From: Bacillus sp. SB49 | Lineage (GTDB): Bacteria; Bacillota; Bacilli; Bacillales; Halobacillaceae | Direction: 5' to 3' | Assembly: GCF_000469135.2 (NCBI RefSeq) | Contig: NZ_CP048117.1 | Location: forward strand, 3,261,501 to 3,325,500 | DNA length: 64,000 nt | Shown here: in pieces, positions 1-8,626 of the stretch | Layout: each line of letters begins with the position of its first letter | How positions within the stretch are numbered: position 1 is the stretch's first letter | Made by a program: the position numbers and the translations under genes | Notes under the pieces: model-generated | Told to the model about the DNA's origin: nothing | The model's database searches: none | The model's input: only the letters and a program-made list of their open reading frames with translations

Positions 1-677
1 CGTTCATTATATTTGGAGTCTGCAAGTCCTCGGCGCTTGTTCGTATTAGCAATAATCAGCGCGTGAGAATCAAGCTCTACCGGAGTGTAGCGGTAGTCGA
101 GCGTATTACAATTCAATAGAACCGCATGGTCCCGTTTTCCCATACCGATGGCGAACTGATCCATGATGCCGCAGTTGACGCCGACGAATTCGTTCTCCGC
201 CTCCTGCGCAAGCTTCACCATCTCCACTCTGTCCACCGACCAATCGCTCGTCTCCTCAAGCACTGTCCCCATGACAAGCTCGATCGAAGCGGACGAAGAA
301 AGCCCTGCCCCGTTCGGGATATTTCCGAAAAAGGCAATATCAAAGCCGGAAGAAACCGCATAGCCGTGCTTCTTGAAGGCAGCGACGACTCCCTTCGGAT
401 AATTGGCCCAGTCGTGCTTTTCCTCATATGTTAATTCTTCTATATCAGCATCGATGATTCCTTTTTCCGGGAAATTCATCGAATAAAACCGAAGTTTCGT
501 ATCTTCTCGTTTTCTCGCGACAGCGTATGTCCCGACACTCAGGGCGCATGGAAAGACGTGCCCTCCGTTGTAATCCGTATGTTCTCCGATCAAATTGACC
601 CGGCCCGGTGCGAAGAACAGCAATGCCCCCTGGTCCCCGCCGAACTTCTCTGCGAACGCATCTCGTAATTGTTTCAT
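1..677 (-). CDS. galK: galactokinase (partial, C-terminus outside window)
   Basis: Phosphorylates galactose to galactose-1-phosphate with ATP (Leloir pathway, cytoplasm). About 225 N-terminal residues are visible; the gene runs off the left edge. The galactokinase signature [15 protein letters not shown] lies at residues 25-39 and the GHMP-kinase ATP loop GLSSSAS at 125-131. The ATG at 677 has an AAGGAGT ribosome site 5-7 bases upstream. It starts 18 bp after the alpha-galactosidase stop, so the two are surely one operon: galactose is released, then phosphorylated. No galT or galE is visible, but they could lie just beyond the edge. Identification is firm; expression control is inferred from the upstream gene. 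Confidence 0.96.
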   Translation of the reverse strand, partial: MKQLRDAFAEKFGGDQGALLFFAPGRVNLIGEHTDYNGGHVFPCALSVGTYAVARKREDTKLRFYSMNFPEKGIIDADIEELTYEEKHDWANYPKGVVAAFKKHGYAVSSGFDIAFFGNIPNGAGLSSSASIELVMGTVLEETSDWSVDRVEMVKLAQEAENEFVGVNCGIMDQFAIGMGKRDHAVLLNCNTLDYRYTPVELDSHALIIANTNKRRGLADSKYNE

Positions 678-695
678 TCTGACTCCTTCTCCCTT

Positions 696-2921
696 CTATT
701 CTTCTACCTTTTCGATTAAAAACAGCTGGGACTGAAAATCTCCGGCCCGCTCTGCCTGCGGTGCATTCGCCCCGTTGAACTCGACGGGAAGCGGAAGGCC
801 GCGGTACATGCATTCATCCCCGTAGTAAACCGTATCCTGCCCTGTGACTCTATAAGCTGCGTCCGGATCGAGTCCGGTAAGCTTCAAAACCTGATCCTGC
901 TTCGGATTCGGGTGATACGTCTGGCGATACCACCCGGCAAGCGCCTTCGTACCATCCTCCGACACGACGATCCAGGCGGTTTCTCCGCCTTCAAACGGGC
1001 TGAGCAGCCGGTGAAAGGTGCCAGTCTGAATCAAGCGGCGGACGTTCTGGAACTCTTTGATCTGGCGGCGGACTTCCAACTTCTCTTCTTCGGTCAAACC
1101 GGACGGATCGAGCTCATATCCGAACGTTCCGAAAACCGCGACATCATTGCGGAACTTCATCGGCGTCTCGCGCGACGTCTGGTGGTTCGGTACAGCAGAT
1201 ATATGCGATCCGATGCTTGACAGCGGATAAGCGATCGAGGTGCCGTACTGGATCTTCAGACGCTCGGCAGCATCGGTGTCATCACTAGCCCACGCCTGCG
1301 GGGCATAATACAGAAGGCCGGCATCGAAACGTCCCCCGCCTCCGGCACATGATTCGAACAAAACGTCCGGATGTGCCGACGTCAAGCGCTCATACAAATC
1401 ATAGACTCCAAGAATATAGCGGTGGAAGAACTCCCCCTGATGCTCGAGATGCGGGGAGAACGGTTCTGTGATGTTCCGGTTCATATCCCATTTGATGTAG
1501 TCGAGCTTCGTTTCCTTGATGATGCTGTCCATCCGGCTGAACAAGTAGTCGACGACCTCCGGATTGGCATAATCCAGCACCTTCTGGTTCCGTTCCAGCG
1601 TCTGGTGGCGTCCAGGTACACCGACGACCCATTCCGGATGTTCCTTGATCAAGTCACTGACAGGGCTGACCATCTCCGGTTCAAACCACAAACCGAACTG
1701 CAGCCCTTTCGCCTTCACCTGCTTCGCTAATGCACCGATTCCGTTCGGCAGCTTGGCTTCATCAACGAACCAATCACCGAGCGATGTCGTATCATCGTTC
1801 CGCTTCCCGAACCAACCGTCATCGAGGACAAACAATTCAATGCCGAGATCTTTCGCTTCCTCTGCAAAAGCGTCAAGCTTCGCTTCATCGAAGTCGAAGT
1901 AAGTCGCCTCCCAGTTGTTAATGAGGATCGGACGTTCTTTTTCGAGCCATCTCGGTGCGATTAAATGACCATGATGAAGCGCGTGCAGCGCCTGACTCAT
2001 CCCGTTCATCCCGTTTTCTGAATAGACGAGGACCGCTTCCGGCGCCTGGAACGAGGCTCCGCTCTCCAGATGCCACGTGAATGTATCCGGGTTGATTCCC
2101 ATCGACACCCGCGTCCGGTCGTAATGATCGACTTCCACTTCCCCGAGGAAATTGCCGCTGTATACGAACTGACAGCCGAGTACTTCGCCGGCAAACTCGG
2201 TCGCTCCCTTTCTTTTCAACGCGAGAAAAGGGTTGTGCTGATGCGAACTCGCTCCGCGGCTCGTGCCGATCGACTGGATACCAGGACGGAGCGGACGTTC
2301 TTCGATATGACGCTCGCGCGACCAGGCTCCTGCCAAATGGACCATGTCATACGCGCTGTCCGGAAGATCGACGGTCAGGGACATCAGCCGCTCCACCTTC
2401 ACCTTCTCTGTTCCATCGTTTCGGAGGATACTGCTCCTTGAAAGGACGGGATGGTCCCGGAAGATTGTATAGGAAAGGTCCCATTCTACACCGGATGGTT
2501 CATCTTTAAGCGTGATCGTCAGCGTCTCCGCTTCTTCCTCCTCCGCGAATGTCGCAGGAAGTCCCGGCAGCTTCGCTTTGCCTTTTTCCAGGTGGTAACG
2601 GTCAAATCGGAAATCAGAAACGTACGAGCCGTCGGCTGCTTCCAGCTTCACCGCCGGCTCTCGAAAATCTCCTTTCCCATAAGCTGTCGCTTCGTGAAGG
2701 ATCGTTTCCATTGAGAATCCGAGCTCTCCTTCATAGACGTGCGTACTGGAAGGTGCGACCGTCTCATAATCCTGAAACCTCGCAAATCCGGATCGATCCC
2801 GGATGGCTTTGCCGTAATACAAATGTCCAAGCTGTCCGTTACGCATGACATGAAAGATATAGCTGATCTTTCCGTTTGTCAGATGGAACTGTTTCTCCGC
2901 TTCGTGTATATGAATCAACAC
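696..2921 (-). CDS. alpha-galactosidase, GH36 family
   Basis: Hydrolyses terminal alpha-1,6-galactosyl residues of melibiose, raffinose and stachyose. The 741-residue length is typical of bacterial GH36 (AgaA/RafA type). The nucleophile motif KWDMNR sits near residue 479 and the acid/base motif SDDTDA near 548, after the GH36 sequence CAGGGGRFD. There is no signal peptide, so the enzyme is intracellular and needs an uptake system that is not visible here. It heads an operon with galK and is divergent from a ROK regulator. A cre-like site lies 33 bp upstream of the start, which suggests glucose repression through CcpA. Confidence 0.95.
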   Translation of the reverse strand: MLIHIHEAEKQFHLTNGKISYIFHVMRNGQLGHLYYGKAIRDRSGFARFQDYETVAPSSTHVYEGELGFSMETILHEATAYGKGDFREPAVKLEAADGSYVSDFRFDRYHLEKGKAKLPGLPATFAEEEEAETLTITLKDEPSGVEWDLSYTIFRDHPVLSRSSILRNDGTEKVKVERLMSLTVDLPDSAYDMVHLAGAWSRERHIEERPLRPGIQSIGTSRGASSHQHNPFLALKRKGATEFAGEVLGCQFVYSGNFLGEVEVDHYDRTRVSMGINPDTFTWHLESGASFQAPEAVLVYSENGMNGMSQALHALHHGHLIAPRWLEKERPILINNWEATYFDFDEAKLDAFAEEAKDLGIELFVLDDGWFGKRNDDTTSLGDWFVDEAKLPNGIGALAKQVKAKGLQFGLWFEPEMVSPVSDLIKEHPEWVVGVPGRHQTLERNQKVLDYANPEVVDYLFSRMDSIIKETKLDYIKWDMNRNITEPFSPHLEHQGEFFHRYILGVYDLYERLTSAHPDVLFESCAGGGGRFDAGLLYYAPQAWASDDTDAAERLKIQYGTSIAYPLSSIGSHISAVPNHQTSRETPMKFRNDVAVFGTFGYELDPSGLTEEEKLEVRRQIKEFQNVRRLIQTGTFHRLLSPFEGGETAWIVVSEDGTKALAGWYRQTYHPNPKQDQVLKLTGLDPDAAYRVTGQDTVYYGDECMYRGLPLPVEFNGANAPQAERAGDFQSQLFLIEKVEE

Positions 2922-2953
2922 TGTTCACCAACCCTTTCCTATGTCTTCCGTCT

Positions 2954-2969
2954 ATAGAAACGCTTACAT
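2954..2969 (-). promoter_or_regulatory. putative cre (CcpA) site upstream of alpha-galactosidase
   Basis: The 16-mer ATAGAAACGCTTACAT matches the Bacillus cre consensus WTGNAANCGNWNNCWW with one mismatch (G to A at position 3). It sits between the alpha-galactosidase start and the AT-rich operator, where a CcpA roadblock would act. Seen by eye only. Confidence 0.55.
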
Positions 2970-2987
2970 TTCAACGTTTTGACTTTG

Positions 2988-3004
2988 TTAATTAATTTAA
3001 TTTA
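2988..3004. promoter_or_regulatory. putative operator 1 of the ROK repressor
   Basis: TTAATTAATTTAATTTA on the plus strand. Its near-mirror image (TTAATAAAATTAATTAA) lies at 3162-3178. The two copies, in opposite orientation, flank the divergent intergenic region, one near each gene. ROK repressors such as XylR and NagC bind AT-rich operators of this sort, often in pairs that allow looping. The assignment is by position and symmetry. Confidence 0.4.
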
Positions 3005-3161
3005 TGTAAATAGTAACACAGCTTCCTAGCTTTGTCTGCTATCCTTTCGTAAATTTTTTAAATATTCTCATGTAACGGCCTTATGTCCTATCACCAAGGC
3101 GTTTAAGACGTTAAAATATGTCCATCTTTCCCGATTCCTCAAACAGGACTTTCTTCACAAC

Positions 3162-3178
3162 TTAATAAAATTAATTAA
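3162..3178. promoter_or_regulatory. putative operator 2 of the ROK repressor
   Basis: TTAATAAAATTAATTAA, the inverted partner of the element at 2988-3004. It covers the place where the -35 region of the ROK gene promoter would be, since an extended -10 is at 3193-3201. That fits autorepression. Inference. Confidence 0.4.
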
Positions 3179-3192
3179 AAAAGTGGAATTTG

Positions 3193-3201
3193 TGGTATGC
3201 T
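3193..3201 (+). promoter_or_regulatory. extended -10 promoter of the ROK regulator
   Basis: TGG-TATGCT is an extended -10 element about 30 bp before the ATG at 3231. No good -35 is present; that position is occupied by the AT-rich operator-like sequence. Confidence 0.4.
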
Positions 3202-3230
3202 AAACGAAGAATGAATAGTGGAGGAATCCT

Positions 3231-4442
3231 ATGAATACCAACTATACACGGGGCAGCTTCCAGTTGATGAAATCGATCAACCGCTCGATCATTTTGAACA
3301 TGATCCGTGAGCACGGCCCCATTTCAAGAGCTGATATTGCAAAACAGACACGCCTCACTCCCCCGACAGTCAGCAACATCGTCAAAGAGCTGATTCAGAC
3401 GAAATTCGTCATCGAAACGACGCAGGGAGAGTCCAAAGGCGGGCGCAAACCGACGCTGCTCGCTATCAATGCCGACCAGTTCTATATTCTCGGCGTCGAT
3501 GTCGGTACGAATCAGATGAAATTCGTCGTCACGAACCTGTTCGGTCAGCTGAAGCGTGATTTCCAACTCGAGATACCACTGAATCCGTCCAAGGAAGATA
3601 TTATCTCGACGATGAAGAACGGCATCCGTGAGCTGTTGACCTGCGGCGATGGAGATGAACACAAGTTTCTCGGTATCGGCATCGGTATGCACGGAATCGT
3701 CGATCCGGAAGAGGGGACATCCCTATTCGCCCCCTCCTTCCAGCTATACGATATCCCGATCAAGGAAGAGCTGGAGAAGGAATTCAACATGATCGTCAAA
3801 GTCGAGAACGACGCCCATACGATGACGCTCGGTGAGTATTGGTTCGGAAACGGCAACGATGCCGATAACCTCGTCGGCATTAATGTAGGAAACGGAATCG
3901 GTGCCGGGATCATGATCAACGGCAAACTATTCCACGGGGAAAACCACCTGGCAGGAGAAATCGGCCACGTCACTATTGATCTATCCGGAACGAAGTGCCC
4001 GTGCGGCAACTACGGCTGCCTTCAGACATTCGCGGCCGGACCCGCCATCGCTGACCGGGCACGGAAGGAACTGAAAACAGGCAAGCCTTCCTTGATCACC
4101 GAACTGGTCGACCATGACCTCGAAAAAGTGGATGGTGCGACCGTCCACAAAGCGGCACTGCAAGGCGACGCCTTCAGCATCCAGCTGTTGAACCAAACAG
4201 GCCGCTACTTAGGCATCGGCCTCGCCAATTTGATCCACACGCTGAACCCGAAACGGATCATCGTCGGGGGTGGTGTTGCGAGATCGGGTGACTTTTTATT
4301 AGAGGGTCTTCGTGAGACGATCCAGTCGCGCGGCTTGACGATAAAGGCGAAAGAAACGGAAATCGTGCTCTCGAAGCTCGGAGCCAACGCCTCCGCCATC
4401 GGTGCCTGTGTCCTCGTGTTAGAAGAATTCTTCTCCCGATAA
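3231..4442 (+). CDS. ROK-family transcriptional regulator (XylR/NagC type)
   Basis: DNA-binding repressor whose sugar-kinase-like domain senses a sugar ligand. Residues about 14-65 form a winged helix-turn-helix (ISRADIAKQTRLTPPTVSNIV), followed by a ROK domain with the nucleotide/sugar loop GVDVGTN. The zinc motif CPCGNYGC lies near residues 256-263. The 403-residue length is normal for the family. The ATG at 3231 follows a GTGGAGGA ribosome site. It is divergent from the alpha-galactosidase-galK operon, so regulation of alpha-galactoside or galactose use is the natural inference; a xylose-type ligand cannot be excluded. A bidirectional terminator follows the gene. Confidence 0.88.
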   Translation: MNTNYTRGSFQLMKSINRSIILNMIREHGPISRADIAKQTRLTPPTVSNIVKELIQTKFVIETTQGESKGGRKPTLLAINADQFYILGVDVGTNQMKFVVTNLFGQLKRDFQLEIPLNPSKEDIISTMKNGIRELLTCGDGDEHKFLGIGIGMHGIVDPEEGTSLFAPSFQLYDIPIKEELEKEFNMIVKVENDAHTMTLGEYWFGNGNDADNLVGINVGNGIGAGIMINGKLFHGENHLAGEIGHVTIDLSGTKCPCGNYGCLQTFAAGPAIADRARKELKTGKPSLITELVDHDLEKVDGATVHKAALQGDAFSIQLLNQTGRYLGIGLANLIHTLNPKRIIVGGGVARSGDFLLEGLRETIQSRGLTIKAKETEIVLSKLGANASAIGACVLVLEEFFSR

Positions 4443-4552
4443 ATCAGGACCGATTAACAGGAGATAAAGGAAATACGAAGAATGTCAGGGGTTTGATGTC
4501 CGTTTACGGAGTCCGTCCGCTCCTTTCTTATAAATACTCCTTCAACAAACTG

Positions 4553-4585
4553 AAAAGGAAACCAGCAGACGCTGGTTTCCTTTTT
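4553..4585. terminator. bidirectional intrinsic terminator
   Basis: Perfect 14-bp stem (4553-4566 with 4571-4584) and a 4-base loop, with A and T runs on the two sides. It can end both the ROK regulator on the plus strand and the lipoprotein on the minus strand. Confidence 0.85.
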
Positions 4586-4587
4586 AA

Positions 4588-4959
4588 TTATCCGTTATTC
4601 GCAAATTGGAGGACCATGCCCTCCAGGACGTCGAGGTTTCTCGCCTGGAACCGGATCCCCTTGTAATCGAAAACGACGATTTGTTTGTCTTCCACGTTCA
4701 ACGTTTCCTTATACTCATTGTCCTCCGTCAACGGCTGGTAGGTGACTTCGGCCTGCACGCTCTTCCGGGCAAGGAACACTTTCATCCCGTTCAGCCGGGA
4801 GCGCACCTTTTCCTCCGGCGGGTCCCCCTCATAGAAGTAGACGAAGTGCAAAGCATTGGTCACAGGTATTTTGAACTCATCAATCGACCGCTGTGTCGCG
4901 CTTTCCATACATCCCGTAAGCAGAACGATCCCCAACAACAGCCAGACACGCGTTCTCAC
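4588..4959 (-). CDS. small lipoprotein of unknown function
   Basis: A 123-residue protein with a lipoprotein signal peptide: positively charged start, hydrophobic core and lipobox LLTGC with the acylated Cys at residue 17. It is therefore predicted on the outer face of the membrane. I do not recognise the mature domain; it is a short alpha/beta sequence without repeats. The start is a GTG with GGAGG nine bases upstream; the ATG just before it is in another frame. It stands alone between two terminator- or gene-bounded intervals, with the ROK kinase gene ending 74 bp upstream of it. Confidence 0.75.
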   Translation of the reverse strand: MRTRVWLLLGIVLLTGCMESATQRSIDEFKIPVTNALHFVYFYEGDPPEEKVRSRLNGMKVFLARKSVQAEVTYQPLTEDNEYKETLNVEDKQIVVFDYKGIRFQARNLDVLEGMVLQFANNG

Positions 4960-5033
4960 TCAGACATTCCTCCAGAAAAGATAGCTTATACCATCTTATG
5001 CCGGGCGGGAATGGATTAGCACGGACGAGTCTA

Positions 5034-5933
5034 TTACTTTTTCTGAAGCGGGAGCAGGGCGGCACCGATGACGCCGGCATGTCCATCCAGCTCTGCACGC
5101 TTGAGCTTGATCTCCGGAATCAGACCGGGAAAAAGGTACTCCTTCACCCGCTCTTCAAGAGGAACCCAGATCAAATCCCCTGCATTCATCACACCGCCTC
5201 CAAGGACGAATACTTCCGGATTGATGATGTGGGTGAGATTCGCAATCGCCATCGCCAGGAAATCAACCGCTTCCTCGACAATGTGCTGCGCCTCCTCTTT
5301 CCCTTCCTTCACGAGTTCAAAGACACGCTCCGCTCCGCCTTCGATGCCGTATAACTCTTCCGCTCTCTTTCCGATCGCCGTGCCGCTTGCATAACTTTCA
5401 AGGGATCCTTTATTGAGGTTGCTGTATTGATAGCCGTTCGGCTGCAGGATCATGTTGCCGATTTCCCCGGCGTAGCCCTGCGCCCCGCTGAACACCCGGC
5501 CGTCGATCACTAATCCCCCGCCGACACCGGTACTCACCGTTATGTAGAAAACACTCGTATAGTCTCTGCCAGCTCCGAATTTCGCTTCGGCGAGCGCCGC
5601 GGCATTGGCATCGTTGTCCAACTGGACATCGACGCCGAAGTGGGACTCCATTCGTTCCACCAGCGCCACCTCTTCCCATCCCGGCAGGTTCGGCGGATCG
5701 AGAATGACTCCACGGTGCGGGTCGAGCGGACCAGGAGCTCCGATGCCGATGGTATCAATCGTTCGGCCGCCGGCGGTCCTCTCAATCATGTCGATCATTT
5801 TTTCAAGCGTCCGGTCCACCCCGTTTTCCACTTCCGTCTTCTCCTGAATGAGCTGTTCGACCGTTCCATCTTCCTGTACGATTCCCGTGCGGACGTTCGT
5901 CCCGCCGAGATCGACACCGATATGAATTCCCAT
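5034..5933 (-). CDS. ROK-family sugar kinase (glucokinase-like)
   Basis: Probably phosphorylates a hexose or aminosugar with ATP. The 299-residue protein has the N-terminal phosphate loop DLGGTNVR and the catalytic-base motif LDNDANAAALAE. It also has the TGVGGG loop and the C-terminal LGGGV segment of ROK kinases. The usual zinc-binding CxCGxxGCxE motif is missing: after GEIGNM the sequence runs on without a cysteine. Substrate therefore cannot be assigned; glucose, fructose, N-acetylmannosamine or another sugar are all possible. ATG 5933 has a GAGGGGGA site. It is not clearly in an operon. Confidence 0.85.
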   Translation of the reverse strand: MGIHIGVDLGGTNVRTGIVQEDGTVEQLIQEKTEVENGVDRTLEKMIDMIERTAGGRTIDTIGIGAPGPLDPHRGVILDPPNLPGWEEVALVERMESHFGVDVQLDNDANAAALAEAKFGAGRDYTSVFYITVSTGVGGGLVIDGRVFSGAQGYAGEIGNMILQPNGYQYSNLNKGSLESYASGTAIGKRAEELYGIEGGAERVFELVKEGKEEAQHIVEEAVDFLAMAIANLTHIINPEVFVLGGGVMNAGDLIWVPLEERVKEYLFPGLIPEIKLKRAELDGHAGVIGAALLPLQKK

Positions 5934-5994
5934 AAGATCCCCCTCATTATTCGCACTATTTAGTTAATAGTAGCACTTTTCTTAAAAACATGCT

Positions 5995-6023
5995 TTTACA
6001 TGATTCTACAAAAAACGTATAAT
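5995..6023 (+). promoter_or_regulatory. sigma-A promoter of the LCP gene
   Basis: TTTACA, a 17-bp spacer and a perfect TATAAT, 38 bp before the ATG at 6061. Confidence 0.8.
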
Positions 6024-6060
6024 ATAGAAGTACGCTTTTTTTTAGAGAAGGGGTGGAGGA

Positions 6061-6993
6061 ATGGGGCGCAAAGAGCTCAAACGCAGCAAACGTAAAAAGA
6101 AGAAACGCTGGAAAGTCCTCTTAGTCCTGTTAGCTCTCGTGCTGGCAGGCGGAGGCATTTACTTATATACGATATTCCATAATGTACGGGCGACCGTGAA
6201 TCAGGATCTACATGAAGACGTATCGTCGATCGATACCGAAGAAACGAAAGCGAAGGTCGACAAGAAGGAACCGTTGAATATTCTCCTTCTCGGTGTCGAT
6301 GAACGGGAAAACGATGTCGGACGCTCTGATACGATGATCGTGATGACCCTCGATCCGAACAATGATCAGATGCAGATGGTCAGCATCCCGCGGGATACGA
6401 GAACTGAAATTGCAGGCGACGGCCGCGTTACGCGGATCAACCACGCCTACGCCTATGGTGGAAGCGATATGGCCGTCGATACCGTCGAGAACTTTCTCGA
6501 TATCGACCTCGATTACTACGTCCGCGTCAATATGGAAGGACTCTCCCAGGTCGTGGATGCGGTGAACGGTGTAACCGTTCAGAACGACCGCGCCTTCAAG
6601 TCCGGCAACTTCACCTTTGAAGAAGGGGAGCTTGATCTCGACGGACGTGAAGCGCTCGCCTATGTTCGGATGCGTAAAGAAGACCCTCAAGGCGACCTCG
6701 GCCGGAACGAACGCCAGCGGCAGGTCATCCAGGGCATCATCAACAAAGGTGCCAGCTTGAACGTCGTCAATAAGATCAACGACATTCTCGACGTCCTCGG
6801 CAGCAATGTCAGCACGAACATGGAGTTCAGTGATATGCGCCGTCTGGCGACGAAATACAGCAGTGCCCGCAAGGAATCCTCTACGTATCAGATGAGCGGG
6901 GAAGGCCGGATGACAAACGGCATGTACCTGATTTACATGAGCGACGAAGAAGTCCAGAAAGCGCACGACATGATTGTGAATTTCGGTAAATGA
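6061..6993 (+). CDS. LCP-family cell-wall polymer ligase (LytR-CpsA-Psr/TagU type)
   Basis: LCP enzymes transfer teichoic acid or other glycopolymers from the undecaprenyl carrier to peptidoglycan, outside the membrane. This 310-residue protein has a very basic cytoplasmic tail (residues 1-20) and one membrane helix (about 21-38). The LCP domain runs from about 70 to 240. Conserved features include the GVDERE-GRSDT segment, the SIPRDT arginine, INHAYAYGG, and the RMRKEDPQGDLGRNERQRQ stretch with the arginines that hold the pyrophosphate. It has its own promoter and terminator, so it is a single-gene unit. Confidence 0.92.
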   Translation: MGRKELKRSKRKKKKRWKVLLVLLALVLAGGGIYLYTIFHNVRATVNQDLHEDVSSIDTEETKAKVDKKEPLNILLLGVDERENDVGRSDTMIVMTLDPNNDQMQMVSIPRDTRTEIAGDGRVTRINHAYAYGGSDMAVDTVENFLDIDLDYYVRVNMEGLSQVVDAVNGVTVQNDRAFKSGNFTFEEGELDLDGREALAYVRMRKEDPQGDLGRNERQRQVIQGIINKGASLNVVNKINDILDVLGSNVSTNMEFSDMRRLATKYSSARKESSTYQMSGEGRMTNGMYLIYMSDEEVQKAHDMIVNFGK

Positions 6994-6994
6994 T

Positions 6995-7033
6995 AAAAAA
7001 CCCCGCATCCTTGATTAGGATGCGGGGTTTTTT
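6995..7033 (+). terminator. intrinsic terminator of the LCP gene
   Basis: Perfect 16-bp stem (6995-7010 with 7018-7033) ending in T6; starts two bases after the stop codon. Confidence 0.92.
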
Positions 7034-7145
7034 AGGTTACCGAGAAGATAGGCAGAATCCGTCTACTCTCTAAAGGGTCCGAAGAAAATAGACAACGAAC
7101 CTCCGAAACGTCCTGCACATAATTTAATAAAAAGGAGGAAGATCC

Positions 7146-7619
7146 ATGTATAACACTCCCTACGACAGCCATAAACGGTCTATCCGTCAAGATTACGGCG
7201 CTGTTGGTGCGTTAAATGCAGCGACATTGACCATCCCCCAAATGTTGACCTACGCCCTTCAGGATGAATACCTGGCTCAGGCGAGGTATGCAGATATAAT
7301 AAATAAATTCGGCAGCATCCGTACTTTTGTGCAAATAAAAGAAGCAGAAATGAGACATATTTACGCATTATGGCAGCTGTTCGACCGTTACCAAATCCCT
7401 TTACCGGAAGACACATCCGCCTCCCTTGTCACCACTCCGGAGACAATAAAAGCCGCCTATGCCGCCGGAGTTCAAGGAGAAATCGATAATATCGCGATGT
7501 ACGAAAAATTTCTAACTTTCCAGCTGCCTCCAGACATCCGAATCGTTTTCAACTCCTTACGCAACGCTTCCGTCAACCACCTCTCCGCATTTGAGCGGGG
7601 ACTTGCCAGAGTTCTTTAA
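7146..7619 (+). CDS. DUF2202-type ferritin-like protein
   Basis: A 157-residue four-helix protein with carboxylate/histidine motifs spaced as in ferritin-like di-metal proteins: DEYLAQARY, KEAEMRHI, QGEIDNIAMYEKF and ASVNHLSAFER. The similarity is to the DUF2202 group, whose function is unknown; a metal-binding or oxygen/peroxide-related role is inferred from the fold. The AAAGGAGGAAG ribosome site is close to perfect. The gene is monocistronic. A weak inverted repeat (AATCCAAG...CTTGGATT) follows the stop. Confidence 0.75.
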   Translation: MYNTPYDSHKRSIRQDYGAVGALNAATLTIPQMLTYALQDEYLAQARYADIINKFGSIRTFVQIKEAEMRHIYALWQLFDRYQIPLPEDTSASLVTTPETIKAAYAAGVQGEIDNIAMYEKFLTFQLPPDIRIVFNSLRNASVNHLSAFERGLARVL

Positions 7620-7671
7620 TCCAAGCACTATCCTTATTCCCTCTTCTTGGATTCTTTCAAGCGGAGGGATT

Positions 7672-7869
7672 TCATCCATTCTTCAGAGCTTTTTTTATAA
7701 AAGAAGCGAGTAATAAGGATATGATGATCATAAGCGGGATCACAAAAATAACGGCGATCAAATTGGTTTTATAATTCAGCGGGACGAAGGCATTCCACAC
7801 AAGATCCATCCCTTTCCAAAGTGCAGAGAAGATTAGAACAGCCAGTACATAATAAACCACACTCCACAT
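7672..7869 (-). CDS. small two-helix membrane protein
   Basis: A 65-residue hydrophobic protein with two predicted membrane helices (about 3-20 and 36-58) and a basic C-terminus (KKALKNG). It has a start with AGGAAG upstream. I do not recognise a family. It is oriented opposite to the ferritin-like gene with 52 bp between the stops. Coding status is supported mainly by the ribosome site and helix pattern. Confidence 0.5.
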   Translation of the reverse strand: MWSVVYYVLAVLIFSALWKGMDLVWNAFVPLNYKTNLIAVIFVIPLMIIISLLLASFIKKALKNG

Positions 7870-8024
7870 AAATATCTTCCTTTCTCTCCTACCTGGTTAT
7901 AATCCAATCATTTCAAAAATTCCTATTGAGTACAATACGTTTCATTTCTCACTTTCCACGTACTAATTATGAAAGACCAGCCAAGTACATTCCCTTACGA
8001 ACACCTTTCCATTCATTCAATAAA

Positions 8025-8052
8025 AAAACAGCCTGGGACACCAGACTGTTTT
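8025..8052 (-). terminator. terminator of the acetyltransferase gene
   Basis: Stem AAAACAG-CTGG with CCAG-CTGTTTT (one mismatch); on the minus strand it ends in a run of seven T. It lies directly after the stop. Confidence 0.8.
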
Positions 8053-8555
8053 CAATCCAACCCTATTCTATTACTTCGTCTTTCCAGAAACACCGTATCA
8101 CGCCAGATGCCGTCCATCCTGCCGATCCGTTCACGGCGTCCGACTTCCCGGAATCCGTTTTTCTTATGGATCGCTATGCTGGAACCGTTCTCAGGGAAGA
8201 TCCCAGCCTGTAATGTCCAAAAGCCATGCGCTTCACTCGCCTCAATCAGCTGCTCCAATAATTTGCTGCCCACTCCCTGCCCTTTGCTTTCCGGGCGGAC
8301 GTAGACGCTGACTTCCGCCACGCCTGCATACACACATCTGCTCGACACGGGACTCAAGGCCGCCCAACCGATAATTTCGTCGTCGCGTTTTGCGACGATT
8401 CGGCACTCCAAAGCATGTCCGGCATCCCAGTCATCCCAAGATGGGACCTCCTTCTGGAAGGTTGCATTCCCTGTCGCTATTCCTGCTTCATAAATGGCCC
8501 GCACCTGCTCCCAATCTTCCGGAAGCATAGGTTCCACAACAATCTCTCTTCCCAT
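8052..8555 (-). CDS. GNAT N-acetyltransferase, phosphinothricin/YwnH type
   Basis: Transfers acetyl from acetyl-CoA to an amine. The acetyl-CoA loop is RPESKGQGVGSKLL, after beta-strand AEVSVYV, and the late motif is HKKNGF. These and the IYEAGIATGNATF beginning are those of the phosphinothricin/methionine-sulfone acetyltransferase (Pat/YwnH) subgroup. I use the ATG at 8555 (167 residues), which has AAGGTGCAGG upstream, not the ATG 42 bases earlier. It lies 71 bp after arsC on the same strand. It could share arsenic-operon read-through, but nothing ties its function to arsenic: ArsN-type acetyltransferases are related, so that link is only possible. Confidence 0.85.
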   Translation of the reverse strand: MGREIVVEPMLPEDWEQVRAIYEAGIATGNATFQKEVPSWDDWDAGHALECRIVAKRDDEIIGWAALSPVSSRCVYAGVAEVSVYVRPESKGQGVGSKLLEQLIEASEAHGFWTLQAGIFPENGSSIAIHKKNGFREVGRRERIGRMDGIWRDTVFLERRSNRIGLD

Positions 8556-8626
8556 CCCTGCACCTTCTCTCCTTCTATGTATAGAAAAATCCGCCAAAAC
8601 GATTCCGTCCCGGCGGCTTCTTCTGA

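Noticed and set aside
6208-7008. 266-codon minus-strand frame opposite the LCP gene
   Set aside because: Antisense to a clear LCP gene with its own promoter and terminator; His/Val/Asp-rich product without domains.
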